Assembly: GCF_004375085.3 (NCBI RefSeq)
Contig: NZ_SNAQ03000009.1
Coordinates: 1-64,000, forward strand
Direction of reading: 5' to 3'
Length of the DNA stretch: 64,000 nucleotides
Source of the DNA: Lewinella sp. W8
Lineage (GTDB): Bacteria > Bacteroidota > Bacteroidia > Chitinophagales > Saprospiraceae
In this document: positions 15,839 through 24,508 of the stretch, piece after piece
Numbering within the stretch: position 1 is the stretch's first letter
Layout of the letters: each line of letters begins with the position of its first letter
Translations under genes and position numbers: made by a program
Notes under the pieces: generated by a model
Databases searched by the model: none
Told to the model about the DNA's origin: nothing
The model's input: only the letters and a program-made list of their open reading frames with translations

Positions 15839-16002
15839 TCGACTTTTTGGGCGCTCGCGCGTTGTGATTGATGAAGCTTTTTCCACGGATTTTTCGTGGA
15901 CAGCGTCCTGCCCGGCCCCTGGCGGTTTTCCCAACCACCCGGCACCTGCGCACTGTCGCCCCAAAAAGCCCATTGTATACGTGAAAAACGAAAAGCTATT
16001 CC

Positions 16003-18267
16003 ATGGCCTTTGATATCGATCTGATCAAAAAAGTCTACGCCGACCTTCCCGGTAAAGTAGCAGAAGCCCGCAAAAAACTGGGCCGCCCCCTCACCCTGAC
16101 CGAAAAAATTCTTTATACCCACCTCCATCCGGAAAGTCCGTTACAGCAATATGCCCGGGGAGATGATTACGTCTTTTTTGCCCCAGATCGCGTGGCCATG
16201 CAGGACGCCACGGCCCAGATGGCCCTGCTGCAGTTCATGATGGCGGGCCGTGATAAGGTTGCCGTCCCCTCCACCGTTCACTGCGACCACCTCATTCTGG
16301 CCGAGCACGGTGCCGACAGCGACCTGAAGCGCGCCAACGACGTGAACAGTGAAGTGTACGACTTCCTCTCCAGCGTATCCGACAAGTACGGTATCGGCTT
16401 CTGGAAGCCCGGTGCGGGAATCATTCACCAGATCGTACTGGAAAACTACGCCTTCCCCGGCGGCATGATGATCGGTACCGACAGCCACACCCCCAATGCG
16501 GGCGGCCTCGGTATGGTAGCCATCGGCGTGGGTGGTGCCGACGCCGTAGACGTTATGGCCGGCATGCCCTGGGAACTCAAGATGCCCAAAGTGATTGGCG
16601 TAAAGCTGACGGGTAAGCTGAGCGGCTGGACCAGCCCCAAAGACGTTATCCTCAAGGTGGCCGGCATCCTGACCGTAAAGGGCGGTACCGGAGCCATCGT
16701 GGAATACTTCGGCGAAGGTGCCCGGAGCATGAGCTGTACCGGTAAGGGTACCATCTGTAACATGGGTGCCGAGATCGGCGCCACGACCTCCACCTTCGGC
16801 TACGACGAAAGCATGAGCCGCTACCTGAAGGCCACCGAGCGCGCCGACGTCGCCGAACTCGCCGACCAGGTGGCCGAGCACCTCACCGGTGACGATGAGG
16901 TCTACGCCAACCCCGAGCAGTACTTCGACCGCGTCATCGAGATCAACCTCAGCGAACTGGAGCCCCACATCAACGGTCCCTATACCCCGGACCGCGCCTT
17001 CCCCATCAGCGAATTCGCCGCTGCCGTGGATGAATTTGAATTCCCTCCCGTACTGGAAGTAGGCCTGATTGGCTCCTGCACCAACTCCAGCTACGAAGAC
17101 CTCGACCGGGCGGCTAACATCGCCAAAGATGCCGCCAAAAAGGGGCTTAAGGCCAAGAGTGAATTCACCATCACCCCCGGTTCCGAACAGATCCGCTACA
17201 CGGTGGAACGGGACGGTATCCTGGACGCCTTTGAAGACATTGGCGGCGTCGTGCTGGCCAACGCCTGTGGTCCCTGTATCGGACAGTGGGCCCGCCACAC
17301 GGACGACCCCAACCGCGCCAACTCCATCATTACCTCCTTCAACCGGAACTTCGCCAAGCGGAACGACGGCAACCCGCAGACCCGCGGTTTCGTCGCCAGT
17401 CCCGAGATCGTTACGGCCATGGCCATCAGCGGCAGCATGAAGTTTAACCCGCTGACAGATACCCTGACCAACGACAAGGGCGAAGAAGTGATGCTGGAAG
17501 CGCCCCACGGCTACGAGTTGCCCCCCCAGGGCTTCGACGTCAAGGACGCCGGCTTCCAGGCACCCGCCGAAGACGGCAGCGGCGTGGAGGTAGTGGTAAA
17601 CCCCGGCAGTGACCGCCTCCAACTCCTGACGCCCTTCAAGCCCATCAAGGCCGAGCAGGTGCAGGACATGCGCATCCTGATCAAAGCCAAGGGCAAGTGT
17701 ACCACCGACCACATTTCGATGGCCGGTCCGTGGTTGAAGTTCCGGGGCCACCTGGAGAACATCTCCAACAACTGCCTCATCGGTGCGATCAACTTCTACA
17801 ACGAAGAGACCAACAAGGTGATCAACTACGTCACCAACGAATACATGGCCGTGCCCGACAGTGCGACCACCTACCGCGAAAACGGCATCGGCCAGATCGT
17901 GGTCGGTGAGGAAAACTACGGGGAAGGGTCCAGCCGCGAGCACGCGGCCATGGAGCCGCGCTTCCTCGGCGTTCACGCCGTACTGGTGAAGAGCTTCGCC
18001 CGGATTCACGAAACCAACCTTAAGAAGCAGGGTATGCTCGCCCTGACCTTCGCCAACCCCGACGACTACGACAAGTTCCGTCAGGACGACAAGGTGAGCA
18101 TCGTGGACTTTGACAGCTTCGCCCCCGGCAAGCAGCTCACCATTGAGCTGACCCACGCCGACGGCAGCACCGATACCGTGAAGGTGAACCACACCTACAA
18201 CAAGGCCCAGATTGACTGGGTACGCGCGGGTAGTGCCCTGAACAAAATCCGCGAGGAACTGGCCTAA
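16003..18267 (+). CDS. Aconitate hydratase (mitochondrial-type)
   Basis: A 754-residue aconitase; length and the start [19 protein letters not shown] match the mitochondrial-type enzymes common in Bacteroidota. The [4Fe-4S] ligands are Cys359 ([10 protein letters not shown]) and Cys422 and Cys425 ([10 protein letters not shown]). Other signatures are [13 protein letters not shown] in the N-terminal region and [17 protein letters not shown] in the swivel domain. It interconverts citrate and isocitrate in the TCA cycle, in the cytoplasm. It is a single-gene unit with its own terminator. The 734-aa frame on the opposite strand is a codon-bias shadow. Confidence 0.97.
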   Translation: MAFDIDLIKKVYADLPGKVAEARKKLGRPLTLTEKILYTHLHPESPLQQYARGDDYVFFAPDRVAMQDATAQMALLQFMMAGRDKVAVPSTVHCDHLILAEHGADSDLKRANDVNSEVYDFLSSVSDKYGIGFWKPGAGIIHQIVLENYAFPGGMMIGTDSHTPNAGGLGMVAIGVGGADAVDVMAGMPWELKMPKVIGVKLTGKLSGWTSPKDVILKVAGILTVKGGTGAIVEYFGEGARSMSCTGKGTICNMGAEIGATTSTFGYDESMSRYLKATERADVAELADQVAEHLTGDDEVYANPEQYFDRVIEINLSELEPHINGPYTPDRAFPISEFAAAVDEFEFPPVLEVGLIGSCTNSSYEDLDRAANIAKDAAKKGLKAKSEFTITPGSEQIRYTVERDGILDAFEDIGGVVLANACGPCIGQWARHTDDPNRANSIITSFNRNFAKRNDGNPQTRGFVASPEIVTAMAISGSMKFNPLTDTLTNDKGEEVMLEAPHGYELPPQGFDVKDAGFQAPAEDGSGVEVVVNPGSDRLQLLTPFKPIKAEQVQDMRILIKAKGKCTTDHISMAGPWLKFRGHLENISNNCLIGAINFYNEETNKVINYVTNEYMAVPDSATTYRENGIGQIVVGEENYGEGSSREHAAMEPRFLGVHAVLVKSFARIHETNLKKQGMLALTFANPDDYDKFRQDDKVSIVDFDSFAPGKQLTIELTHADGSTDTVKVNHTYNKAQIDWVRAGSALNKIREELA

Positions 18268-18297
18268 GTACCCCTGAGGCTGTTCTACCTGATGAAA

Positions 18298-18330
18298 CGC
18301 CCCGTCGCCATTTGGCGGCGGGGCGTTTTT
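18298..18330 (+). terminator. Intrinsic terminator of aconitase
   Basis: CGCCCCGTCGCC, loop ATTT, GGCGGCGGGGCG (one G-T pair in a 12-bp stem), then TTTTT. It lies 30 bases after the aconitase stop. Confidence 0.9.
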
Positions 18331-18374
18331 GTGCCCATTACCCAATGCGCCAACGGTTATAAAACATATTTTTC

Positions 18375-18407
18375 TTGCATATATCGGGGGGGGGGGGACT
18401 ATTTTTA
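18375..18407 (+). promoter_or_regulatory. Promoter with a G12 tract in its spacer
   Basis: TTG at 18375-18377 and TATTTTTA at 18400-18407 (one mismatch to TAnnTTTG) are separated by 22 bases, of which 12 are a pure G run (18386-18397). The start codon of the 90-aa gene is 17 bases after the box. The same TATTTTTA box is seen in the BlaI promoter with a spacing of 20. Length changes of the G tract would alter promoter spacing. Confidence 0.6.
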
Positions 18408-18423
18408 GGTAAACAATATTCAG

Positions 18424-18696
18424 ATGAGAGTCCTTTTAGTCTTTCTTTTCTTTTTCCTAGGAGCTACTGGCTTTGGCAAAACTTTCCGTTGCAGTGGCAG
18501 CTGCCCGAGTGGGTGCGTCTCCTGGGCGATCGAGTATGAAGTTGATTGCAACGGTCGAATTGAAAGCTACCGTGCCTCCCGGTGGTACGGAGACACCATA
18601 TTTGAAGTTTTCGATGATACGACCAGGCCTTTTTTTATTGGAATGGACCCGCTGGGATTACCTGGTGGCACCTGCGAAACCACTCACTGTCAATAA
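18424..18696 (+). CDS. Cysteine-rich secreted protein, 90 aa
   Basis: A small exported protein: signal peptide of about 18 residues (MRVLLVFLFFFLGATGFG), then a mature part with six cysteines (FRCSGSCPSGCVSW, EVDCNG, GGTCETTHC), enough for three disulfides. No family is recognised. It sits right behind the G12 promoter and seven bases ahead of a lipoprotein gene, so the two probably form an operon. Confidence 0.65.
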   Translation: MRVLLVFLFFFLGATGFGKTFRCSGSCPSGCVSWAIEYEVDCNGRIESYRASRWYGDTIFEVFDDTTRPFFIGMDPLGLPGGTCETTHCQ

Positions 18697-18703
18697 TTAT
18701 ACC

Positions 18704-19339
18704 ATGAAATACCTTACGCTACTTATTCCAGTGTTTCTGTTGTTTGCGTGCCAAAGAGAATCTTTGGTTTCCACGGAAGAAAAGGCAAAGGCCGACATTT
18801 TCGCCTCCGAAGACGCCACAAGTCCGGGAACGCAAAAGATCGTCATTCTGGAAGCCAGTAATCCGGAGTATCGACCTACCTATCTCATGGAGTCTAACGG
18901 GATAATTTTTCGGCACCGCAATGAGCCTTTACTAATGGGGGCAAAAGCGTTGCGGGACTTTCATGATGAAATACGCAAAGTGCATGGACCACAACTTGGC
19001 GTCCGAGAATCGGTAGATATACTACTGGGAGAATATCAGTCCTTAACCACTTTCATCATCAATGCCCCAAATAACAAAGAGCGAGCTGAATCCGCAGCAG
19101 ACGCCATAAGGTCAATTTTCTCTCTTGATATGCGCCCCGTTGAATTTGAGATTCTTGCCCAAGGCCTGCTCACCGCTAAGGAGGCACTACCGCCAAAAGA
19201 ATATCGGCGGTATAAAAAGTACGTTGAAACCCAAAGTAGTGCGTTTCTTAAGCATCCCGAATCGCTGGGGCTTGATGACCAATCGATCACTCGCTTACGA
19301 CTTGCGGCCCAGAATGTGGATAAAGTTTTGAGTAAGTAA
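18704..19339 (+). CDS. Putative lipoprotein, 211 aa
   Basis: I start at the ATG at 18704 because it gives a clean lipoprotein signal, MKYLTLLIPVFLLFACQRES, with Cys16 as the lipidated residue; the open frame extends further back over the 90-aa gene but without a signal. The rest is soluble and partly helical (VRESVDILLGEYQSL, KEYRRYKKYVETQ). No known domain. It follows the Cys-rich secreted protein and is likely co-transcribed from the G12 promoter. Confidence 0.65.
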   Translation: MKYLTLLIPVFLLFACQRESLVSTEEKAKADIFASEDATSPGTQKIVILEASNPEYRPTYLMESNGIIFRHRNEPLLMGAKALRDFHDEIRKVHGPQLGVRESVDILLGEYQSLTTFIINAPNNKERAESAADAIRSIFSLDMRPVEFEILAQGLLTAKEALPPKEYRRYKKYVETQSSAFLKHPESLGLDDQSITRLRLAAQNVDKVLSK

Positions 19340-19448
19340 CTAAGCGCCTCCACCCTATTGTTCAGGGGGTCAAGTCGGCTAACTTATCCAACGAGCTTCC
19401 GCAGGCAGCCATCCCTGGCTGCCTGTTTGTTTTCTACCCAATGCCTGC

Positions 19449-19709
19449 TCAATAATGCTGCCGGATTTTTCGTTTCACCCGCCGCAATCGCCACAGCCCC
19501 ACGAAAAGGAAAATTGGTGCCACGGCAATGAGGGCCCAGCCAATGTCTTTGATCTCCGCCAGTGCCTCCAGTTTCAGGATGGCTACACCCGAGCTGAGCA
19601 GAACGATGAAGGTGCGGAAGTAGGCCAGAAAAGTGCGTTCGTTGGCCAGGTGCGTCCGTTCGATGGCCAGGAAATCGCGGACGATCAGCGTATTTTGGTC
19701 GGAGGGCAT
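19449..19709 (-). CDS. DUF202 (YidH-like) membrane protein
   Basis: An 86-residue protein with the DUF202 signature RTHLANERTFLAYFRTFIVLLSSGVAI followed by a second membrane helix (WALIAVAPIFLFVGLWRLRR). Two helices, basic C-terminus. The molecular role of DUF202 is unknown. A TAATTTTG -7 box lies 18 bases upstream (19727-19734). Confidence 0.85.
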   Translation of the reverse strand: MPSDQNTLIVRDFLAIERTHLANERTFLAYFRTFIVLLSSGVAILKLEALAEIKDIGWALIAVAPIFLFVGLWRLRRVKRKIRQHY

Positions 19710-19726
19710 GGGGAATATCTTTGGGG

Positions 19727-19734
19727 CAAAATTA
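19727..19734 (-). promoter_or_regulatory. -7 box of the DUF202 gene
   Basis: TAATTTTG on the minus strand, an exact TAnnTTTG match, 18 bases before the start codon. Confidence 0.55.
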
Positions 19735-19880
19735 GGCCCGCCCTGCGGTGACCTTTCGTGATCTGCGTTACGGAAACCAACCTAAACCAGGTGCCAATCC
19801 AGGGATATGCGTGGACGGCCCTAAAACCGCCGGGGCGATTCCCCGTTTCTTTACCGACTCCATCCACCATACTTCCCTCT

Positions 19881-20084
19881 ATGCACAAGAAATGGCCTGC
19901 TTTCCTCACGGCAATTGGTTGGCTCATCGCTGTCGTGGCCGCCGCGATGAATTATTCCGGGCAAATCCAGCTTTCTTCCTTTTGGCGGGGCTTCTTTTAC
20001 ACCCTGGGGGCACTGGGGCCCATTACCCTCATTGCGGTGTACCTGTATCTGAGAAATCGCAAAAACCAGCAATCCCATGGATAA
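19881..20084 (+). CDS. Small two-helix membrane protein, 67 aa
   Basis: Start chosen at the ATG at 19881 (MHKKWPAFLTAIGWL), since the longer frame has no helix or signal before it. Two membrane helices: about residues 6-23 and 36-58, with a basic tail (RNRKNQQSHG). Its stop overlaps the next small gene by eight bases, so the pair is translationally coupled. No family recognised. Confidence 0.55.
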   Translation: MHKKWPAFLTAIGWLIAVVAAAMNYSGQIQLSSFWRGFFYTLGALGPITLIAVYLYLRNRKNQQSHG

Positions 20085-20322
20085 CCTGTTCTTTACTCCG
20101 GAATTTCGTTGGGGGCGCTTTCTGCTGGGTGCATTGCCCCTTGCCGTAGGGGTCCTGTTATTGGGGCGCTGGGCCACGTATGACTTCCTACATGGTGCCA
20201 TTACGGCCACCTTCCTGATCAAGGTCTTGCTGGATGCGGGAGTGCTGACCCGCAAGAAGAAACGGGGGGAAGCCAAAGTCAGGCGTCTTGAGCCGTCAGA
20301 GCAGCAACAACAGCTACCCTAA
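20077..20322 (+). CDS. Small membrane protein, 81 aa
   Basis: Begins inside the end of the 67-aa gene (eight-base overlap). Two hydrophobic helices (RFLLGALPLAVGVLLLGRW and ITATFLIKVLLDAGVL) followed by a very basic tail (TRKKKRGEAKVRR). Together with its neighbour it resembles a small two-component membrane module, but no family or function is recognised. Confidence 0.55.
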   Translation: MDNLFFTPEFRWGRFLLGALPLAVGVLLLGRWATYDFLHGAITATFLIKVLLDAGVLTRKKKRGEAKVRRLEPSEQQQQLP

Positions 20323-20329
20323 TATTCGG

Positions 20330-20337
20330 TAAATTTG
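20330..20337 (+). promoter_or_regulatory. -7 box before the 20360 gene
   Basis: TAAATTTG, an exact TAnnTTTG match, 22 bases before the GTG start at 20360. Confidence 0.5.
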
Positions 20338-20359
20338 CTTTGCTTAATCCCCCCTTCTC

Positions 20360-21094
20360 GTGCAACCAAAGTTCCGCACCATTTACCTTGTTGTAAGCGC
20401 GAAATTTGTGAAGCTTCCCGCATGGAATCTAGCGGGGTGTACACTTTACCCGGCTTTCCTTCGTCTGTTTGCGATCACCTTATTTGCCGGCCTTAATCTG
20501 GCATTCCAGTGTTCAGAGCCTTGCGAAAAGTTTTATCGTGGCGACGGAGAACTTTCAGTATCCACTTTTTTACCCACTTCTCCCTTTCGGATTGGGGACA
20601 CCCTTTGGTTCACCGCAGATTTTCCCGCCCTATTGACAGAATCTCCCCGCCGGGTTGCCCTCAGTGAAGCGGGAGGCTTGGTCACCATGGAAGCTTTTGC
20701 CCTGGTGGCAGATAGTAGCCTGGCGATAAGTGCATCCAACGCTTTCTCCTTCGTTCCAGAGATTGGCTTCCGGCTCCCCTCCCAGCCCGAGGACCCCAAT
20801 GTGATTTTCTTCCGCTACGCTTGCCCGGCGGGAAGGTGTTCTTTTCGGTTCGGGATGGAAATTACTGCTCTTGGTAATTATGCCTTACAGCTTACCGGAT
20901 CCGCCTACGATGTTGCGAACGTTAATTTTGCTATTTGTGAACAGACACGCTTTCAATCTACCAAAATCGAAGGGGCTCCATTACTCCGAAACGGTTCCTT
21001 TCCCCTTCCGGTAACCTACACCGCTCCCAGCGGACGAACTGTTGTGTTGGGCCACGAATTCGATCAGCAAACCATTATTGTTCAAGTTCCATGA
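20360..21094 (+). CDS. Putative exported or lipoprotein, 244 aa
   Basis: Opens with GTG at 20360, 22 bases after a -7 box. A basic N-terminus and hydrophobic stretch (FLRLFAITLFAGLNLAFQ) lead to Cys51, which could be a relaxed lipobox (AFQC). The mature part is beta-rich with scattered cysteines (CSEPC, ACPAGRC, AICEQ). No domain is recognised. The next gene, an outer-membrane barrel-like protein, starts within its last codon (ATGA), implying that the two work together at the outer membrane. Confidence 0.6.
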   Translation: MQPKFRTIYLVVSAKFVKLPAWNLAGCTLYPAFLRLFAITLFAGLNLAFQCSEPCEKFYRGDGELSVSTFLPTSPFRIGDTLWFTADFPALLTESPRRVALSEAGGLVTMEAFALVADSSLAISASNAFSFVPEIGFRLPSQPEDPNVIFFRYACPAGRCSFRFGMEITALGNYALQLTGSAYDVANVNFAICEQTRFQSTKIEGAPLLRNGSFPLPVTYTAPSGRTVVLGHEFDQQTIIVQVP

Positions 21095-21843
21095 GGGTTC
21101 TATTATCCACAAGCTTGCTGCTCCTCGGTTCAACGGTGATCGCACAGATTTTCCCACCCCGTTCACCTCAAGAAAAGCCACCCTTCGCCGCAGAACTTTA
21201 CCTGAGCGCAAGTGCGCATACACCGATTTACCGGCAAGTGGGAAACGGATATGCCCAAGACGCTCAACGCCCCCGGATCAGTCCCAGCGGGGGAGTGGAC
21301 GTGTTGCTGTGGAGCAGGAGCTCCAGAGCACTTTACCTTAGCCTGGATTACCTCATCGAACGGACTAAAATTATCGGCGTAAATCGGGAGTTCCTTACGG
21401 GGGGAATTTTCATTGACGAAACCCCGATACCGGCCTTCGTCCGGAAAGGCGACTATTCCGTAAAGGAAAGCTGGCTACGATTCCGTAGTGGCGTCCGACT
21501 CGGAAAAGGCAGGATAAGAACCAGAATTGGCGGGCAGTTCTCTATTTTACAACGCTCTCTTCATCAATACCAATTCGAGCAAATCACGGAAGCCTTCTAC
21601 GACCTTAATACGGGCATCAGCGTTCCGCTCCGTACGGAAATTCGAACCCCTGGCGAATTGATCATCGAAAAAAAGGAAGGCGGATACTTAGGCTTGATGC
21701 TCGGATTGGACTATTGCCTCCACCCCGATTGGTCGATAGCCCTCTCCACCGACTGGGGACTTTTCCTCAATACAACTTACATTTCAGAGCACCAACGAGG
21801 CCGCTTGAGCCTCATGGTAAACTACCGCATAGTGGGCCGGTGA
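21091..21843 (+). CDS. Outer-membrane beta-barrel-like protein, 250 aa
   Basis: Signal peptide of about 19 residues (ending STVIAQ). The rest alternates polar and hydrophobic residues in strand-length segments (ALYLSLDYLIERTK, WLRFRSGVRLGKGRIRTRIGGQFSIL, GYLGLMLGLDYCLHPDWSIALSTDWGLFL, GRLSLMVNYRIVGR), the pattern of a small 8-10-strand porin-like barrel. The start overlaps the upstream stop (ATGA). No family is named with confidence. Confidence 0.65.
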   Translation: MRVLLSTSLLLLGSTVIAQIFPPRSPQEKPPFAAELYLSASAHTPIYRQVGNGYAQDAQRPRISPSGGVDVLLWSRSSRALYLSLDYLIERTKIIGVNREFLTGGIFIDETPIPAFVRKGDYSVKESWLRFRSGVRLGKGRIRTRIGGQFSILQRSLHQYQFEQITEAFYDLNTGISVPLRTEIRTPGELIIEKKEGGYLGLMLGLDYCLHPDWSIALSTDWGLFLNTTYISEHQRGRLSLMVNYRIVGR

Positions 21844-21920
21844 TCGGGCACTCTCTTCCGTTAGTTTCCGATGAAGCCCCTGAAGTCTGGCCGGGCAAGT
21901 GGATTCCGAATTTTTGTCGC

Positions 21921-21934
21921 GGAGCGCAGGTGCC
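21921..21934 (+). repeat. Dispersed GAGCGCAGGTGC motif, copy 2
   Basis: GGAGCGCAGGTGCC between the barrel gene and the acetyltransferase. The same 12-base core occurs at 5957 (+), 25499 (-) and 37528 (-), most often preceded by a TTTGGCGCG-like stretch. See the finding on this family. Confidence 0.5.
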
Positions 21935-22053
21935 AGGCCACTCGGTAGTAGCCTGGCCGGTTCTCAATTTACATGAAGGGGCCGGCGATCCGCTACCTTA
22001 TCCTCCTCCTTACTCCCTCAATTGCACCGGCAAAATCCTTTACTTTGAGATCG

Positions 22054-22497
22054 ATGATCATCGCTCCCTACTCCCCGGAAGACTTCTCTCCTACCCTCTC
22101 CCTGCTGCAAGCCAACATCCCGAAATACTTCGCCCCCGAGGAATACGATGACCTGGCCACCTACCTGCAGCAGGAACGAGAAGACTACTTCACGGGAACC
22201 CTGAACGGTCAACTGGTGGCCGCCGGAGGCATCAACTACCTGCCCGACTCCCGGTCGGCCCGCATCTCCTGGGACATCGTCCACCCCGATTTTCACGGCC
22301 GGGGACTCGGCCGGCAATTACTCCAACACCGCCTCGACCTCCTTCGGCGGAACCCACAAATCACCTCCGTCAGTGTGCGGACCTCCCAACACACCCACGG
22401 CTTCTACGCCAAAGCCGGCTTCCTCCTCCAGTACCAGGAAAAAGACTACTGGTTCAAGGGCTTCGACCTCTACCACATGGAACTGGTGTTTCACTGA
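22054..22497 (+). CDS. GNAT-family N-acetyltransferase
   Basis: About 147 residues from the ATG at 22054 (MIIAPYSPED); the longer frame adds a leader unlike the family. The acetyl-CoA loop is HPDFHGRGLGRQLLQHRL (Q/RxxGxG/A pattern), preceded by strand ARISWDIV and followed by SVSVRTSQHTHGFYAKAGF. Substrate unknown; cytoplasmic. Confidence 0.85.
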   Translation: MIIAPYSPEDFSPTLSLLQANIPKYFAPEEYDDLATYLQQEREDYFTGTLNGQLVAAGGINYLPDSRSARISWDIVHPDFHGRGLGRQLLQHRLDLLRRNPQITSVSVRTSQHTHGFYAKAGFLLQYQEKDYWFKGFDLYHMELVFH

Positions 22498-22543
22498 TTG
22501 ATCGGCCCGGCCTGCGCTCGCCCGACCATCCACACCCTGGGCG

Positions 22544-22752
22544 GGGAGCAAGCCTTTTCCGAAAAGATGTTCGGCTCCAGGAATGGCTGGACGTGGAACG
22601 TTTCGACCGATTTGAGGCACGCTTCCCTGGGACCTTGAAGCGTGCAACAAGCGCAGCGCGTTGCTCCTTTAAGGGTCCCCACCGGCTCCGTTACGCTTAG
22701 CCTTAGCCTCGTTCGGCACTTACGACCGGCTTGCGGAGCAAGCCTCCTCCGG
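22544..22752. repeat. Dispersed relative of the 165-bp repeat
   Basis: Contains, in the same order as the 2646-3266 units, GAAAAGATGT, a GGCTGGACGTGGAACG-like segment, CGACCGATTTG, GGGTCCCCACCGGCTC, GTTACGCTTAGCCTTAGCC and TTACGACCGGC, ending in the same GGCTTGC-GGA-GCAAGCC hairpin that closes the array at 3263-3283. A 55-60-base segment is inserted after CGATTTG. The reading frames are not kept. The remainder of 22498-22845 shows short CAAACGTCAAACGTC duplications and nothing else. Confidence 0.75.
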
Positions 22753-22845
22753 ACACCTACATCAAACGTCAAACGTCCCCTTATCAAAAAATCCAGCCGC
22801 CTCACCAACATTCTCCCCTCTACTTCAAACGTCAAACGTCACATC

Positions 22846-23589
22846 TCAAACATCACCCCCCCGCTTCCGCGCCCAGATCACCGTTTCTCCGTCTCGCCAC
22901 CCGTAGAATTCGTCTCCGGGATACCGTCGGGGTTCTACCGTGAACCCGGCGGCCCGCAGGCGCTCCGAAAGTCCGGCAACGGAATAGACCCGCACGTGGT
23001 CTTCCTGTCCGAAGGCGGCCAGACGACCGGCCGCGTCGGTGATGGTAGGGTCTTCGTAAGTCTCCCCCTCCCGGAAGGGCGTCTGGATCAAACCGAGGCC
23101 GCCCGGGGCGAGTACCCGGTACAACTCCGCCATCGCCGTCCGGTCGTCGGGGATGTGCTCCAGAACGTGGTAGCAGATGATGAGGTCGAAACTGTCGTCA
23201 GGCAGATCAAGGTTCGTGATGTCGTAGCGTTCGTCGGCCAGAAATTCATCCTCGAAGTCGGTCGTAACGTACTGGCCCAGCGAAGCTCCCCGCAGGCGGT
23301 CGGCCAGGGCACGGGGCGGACTGAAGTGCAGCACCCGCTGCCCGCGCAAATCAAACCTGGAGAGGAGCCGCCAGAGCCGGCGACTACGCGGAAGGCTGCC
23401 GCAGCGCGGACAAAGATCGTCCCCCCGCTCCAGGGCGATGAAGGTGGATAGGCGCGTACCGCAGCAGTTACAGCGATGGTTCTTTCCCAGGTACTTCAGG
23501 GTCACCAGAGCCCGGAGTTGTGGCTCAAACCGACGCAGCAAACCCGGGGGCAGCCACTTCTTCGCTAAGCTTTTCAGTTGATCGTACAC
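22846..23589 (-). CDS. Class I SAM-dependent methyltransferase with zinc ribbon
   Basis: A 247-residue protein. An N-terminal zinc ribbon (RCNCCGTRL ... LCPRCGSLPRSRR, about residues 38-70) precedes a Rossmann methyltransferase: motif I-like RVLHFSPPRALADRL, acidic TTDFEDEF, and CYHVLEHIPDDRTAMAELYRVLAPGG. The architecture resembles methyltransferases that act near surface-glycan loci, but the substrate is unknown. Confidence 0.82.
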   Translation of the reverse strand: MYDQLKSLAKKWLPPGLLRRFEPQLRALVTLKYLGKNHRCNCCGTRLSTFIALERGDDLCPRCGSLPRSRRLWRLLSRFDLRGQRVLHFSPPRALADRLRGASLGQYVTTDFEDEFLADERYDITNLDLPDDSFDLIICYHVLEHIPDDRTAMAELYRVLAPGGLGLIQTPFREGETYEDPTITDAAGRLAAFGQEDHVRVYSVAGLSERLRAAGFTVEPRRYPGDEFYGWRDGETVIWARKRGGDV

Positions 23590-23615
23590 GCTTACCCGAA
23601 GGTCGGGAATTCCGA

Positions 23616-24365
23616 CTATTTCAGAATACTTTCTTTGGTGAATCCACGGTTGAAACGCACGTCAGTAATCCAACGGACGCTCCAGCGCCCGTCGGCGCTG
23701 AGGTCACCCTCCCAGTTGGCCGCCGCGTGAGATTGTCGGACGACCGGCAGCTTCACCCCCTGGTCAAAGGTGTCGTAGGTGTACTTCATCAGGATCGGAT
23801 CCTGCCGTCCCACCGCCGTGACGTTGAACAGGAACTGATCAACGAGGTGGGTGTAGGGATTGATGTAGAGGACGTAGCGATCTTTGGCTACACCCACGCC
23901 GTCCCGGAAGGTGACGTCCACAATGTCGTATTCAATGCCGTCCACCGTTCGCTTCCCGCCGGAGGTATACACCAGGCCGGGGTCGGCCAGCTTTTGCATC
24001 ATCAGTAACCAGTAGTAATTGGTTTTTCGGGAGAAAAAGGCCGATTCAAGCTGCGACTCGTCCTCCGTTTCCTCTCCGTCCAGCCAGACCCGGGCGTTGC
24101 TGCCGTCAAAGTACTGCACCCGGGTCCGCCCGTCAGGCATTTTGCTGCGCCCCCAGCTGACCTCGCCGTCAAAAATGTAGCGCTCTTCCGAAGCCCCGCG
24201 GGCGTTGTGGTACACGTAGGAAACGTCCCCCAGGGCATACAGTGCCTCGGTGCCGCCCATGGCCGTAATCATCTCGTCGATGAGGGCCCGGGGGCTTTGG
24301 GCAAAAAGAGAGACGGGGGCGAGGCCGCAGGTGCCGAGCAGTACGGCCAAAAGCAAAGTGCGCAT
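23616..24365 (-). CDS. Exported LolA-like / outer-membrane lipoprotein-sorting-like protein
   Basis: A 249-residue protein with a signal peptide (MRTLLLAVLLGTCGLAPVSLFAQ). The mature part starts with a helix (SPRALIDEMITAMGG) and is then a series of strands (VSYVYHN, RTRVQYFDGSNARVWLDGEE, YDIVDVTFRDG, DRYVLYINPYTHLVDQFLF) typical of the LolA/LolB-like half-barrel found in many Bacteroidota periplasmic proteins such as DUF6503. Likely periplasmic; ligand unknown. Confidence 0.6.
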   Translation of the reverse strand: MRTLLLAVLLGTCGLAPVSLFAQSPRALIDEMITAMGGTEALYALGDVSYVYHNARGASEERYIFDGEVSWGRSKMPDGRTRVQYFDGSNARVWLDGEETEDESQLESAFFSRKTNYYWLLMMQKLADPGLVYTSGGKRTVDGIEYDIVDVTFRDGVGVAKDRYVLYINPYTHLVDQFLFNVTAVGRQDPILMKYTYDTFDQGVKLPVVRQSHAAANWEGDLSADGRWSVRWITDVRFNRGFTKESILK

Positions 24366-24462
24366 GGGTGTTTTCTCAGGCGAATAAATCCCGGCATCAG
24401 AAAGTTGAACCCCCTCACCAAAAATGACGGATGACGACGGATAGCTCTTCTGGGCTTACGCT

Positions 24463-24508
24463 GATTAGATCAAATGATCTAATCATTTATTATCTTTATG
24501 ATCTAATC
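24463..24508 (+). promoter_or_regulatory. Palindromic operator and -7 box of the Fic gene
   Basis: GATTAGATCA-AA-TGATCTAATC (24463-24484) is a perfect palindrome with 10-base arms. A third half-site, TGATCTAATC, recurs at 24499-24508, ending at the ATG. The -7-like box TATCTTTA (24491-24498) lies between the palindrome and the third half-site. The layout predicts autorepression and a very short mRNA leader. Confidence 0.65.

Noticed and set aside
15705-16013. 102-aa plus-strand frame before aconitase
   Set aside because: Contains the aconitase -7 box and overlaps its start; no domain or signal.
15319-16128. Minus-strand frames across the 55-bp array
   Set aside because: All three frames are open because the repeat unit lacks stops; they also run into the start of aconitase.
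16141-18345. 734-aa frame antisense to aconitase
   Set aside because: A shadow caused by GC-rich third positions; the plus-strand aconitase is complete with all cluster ligands.
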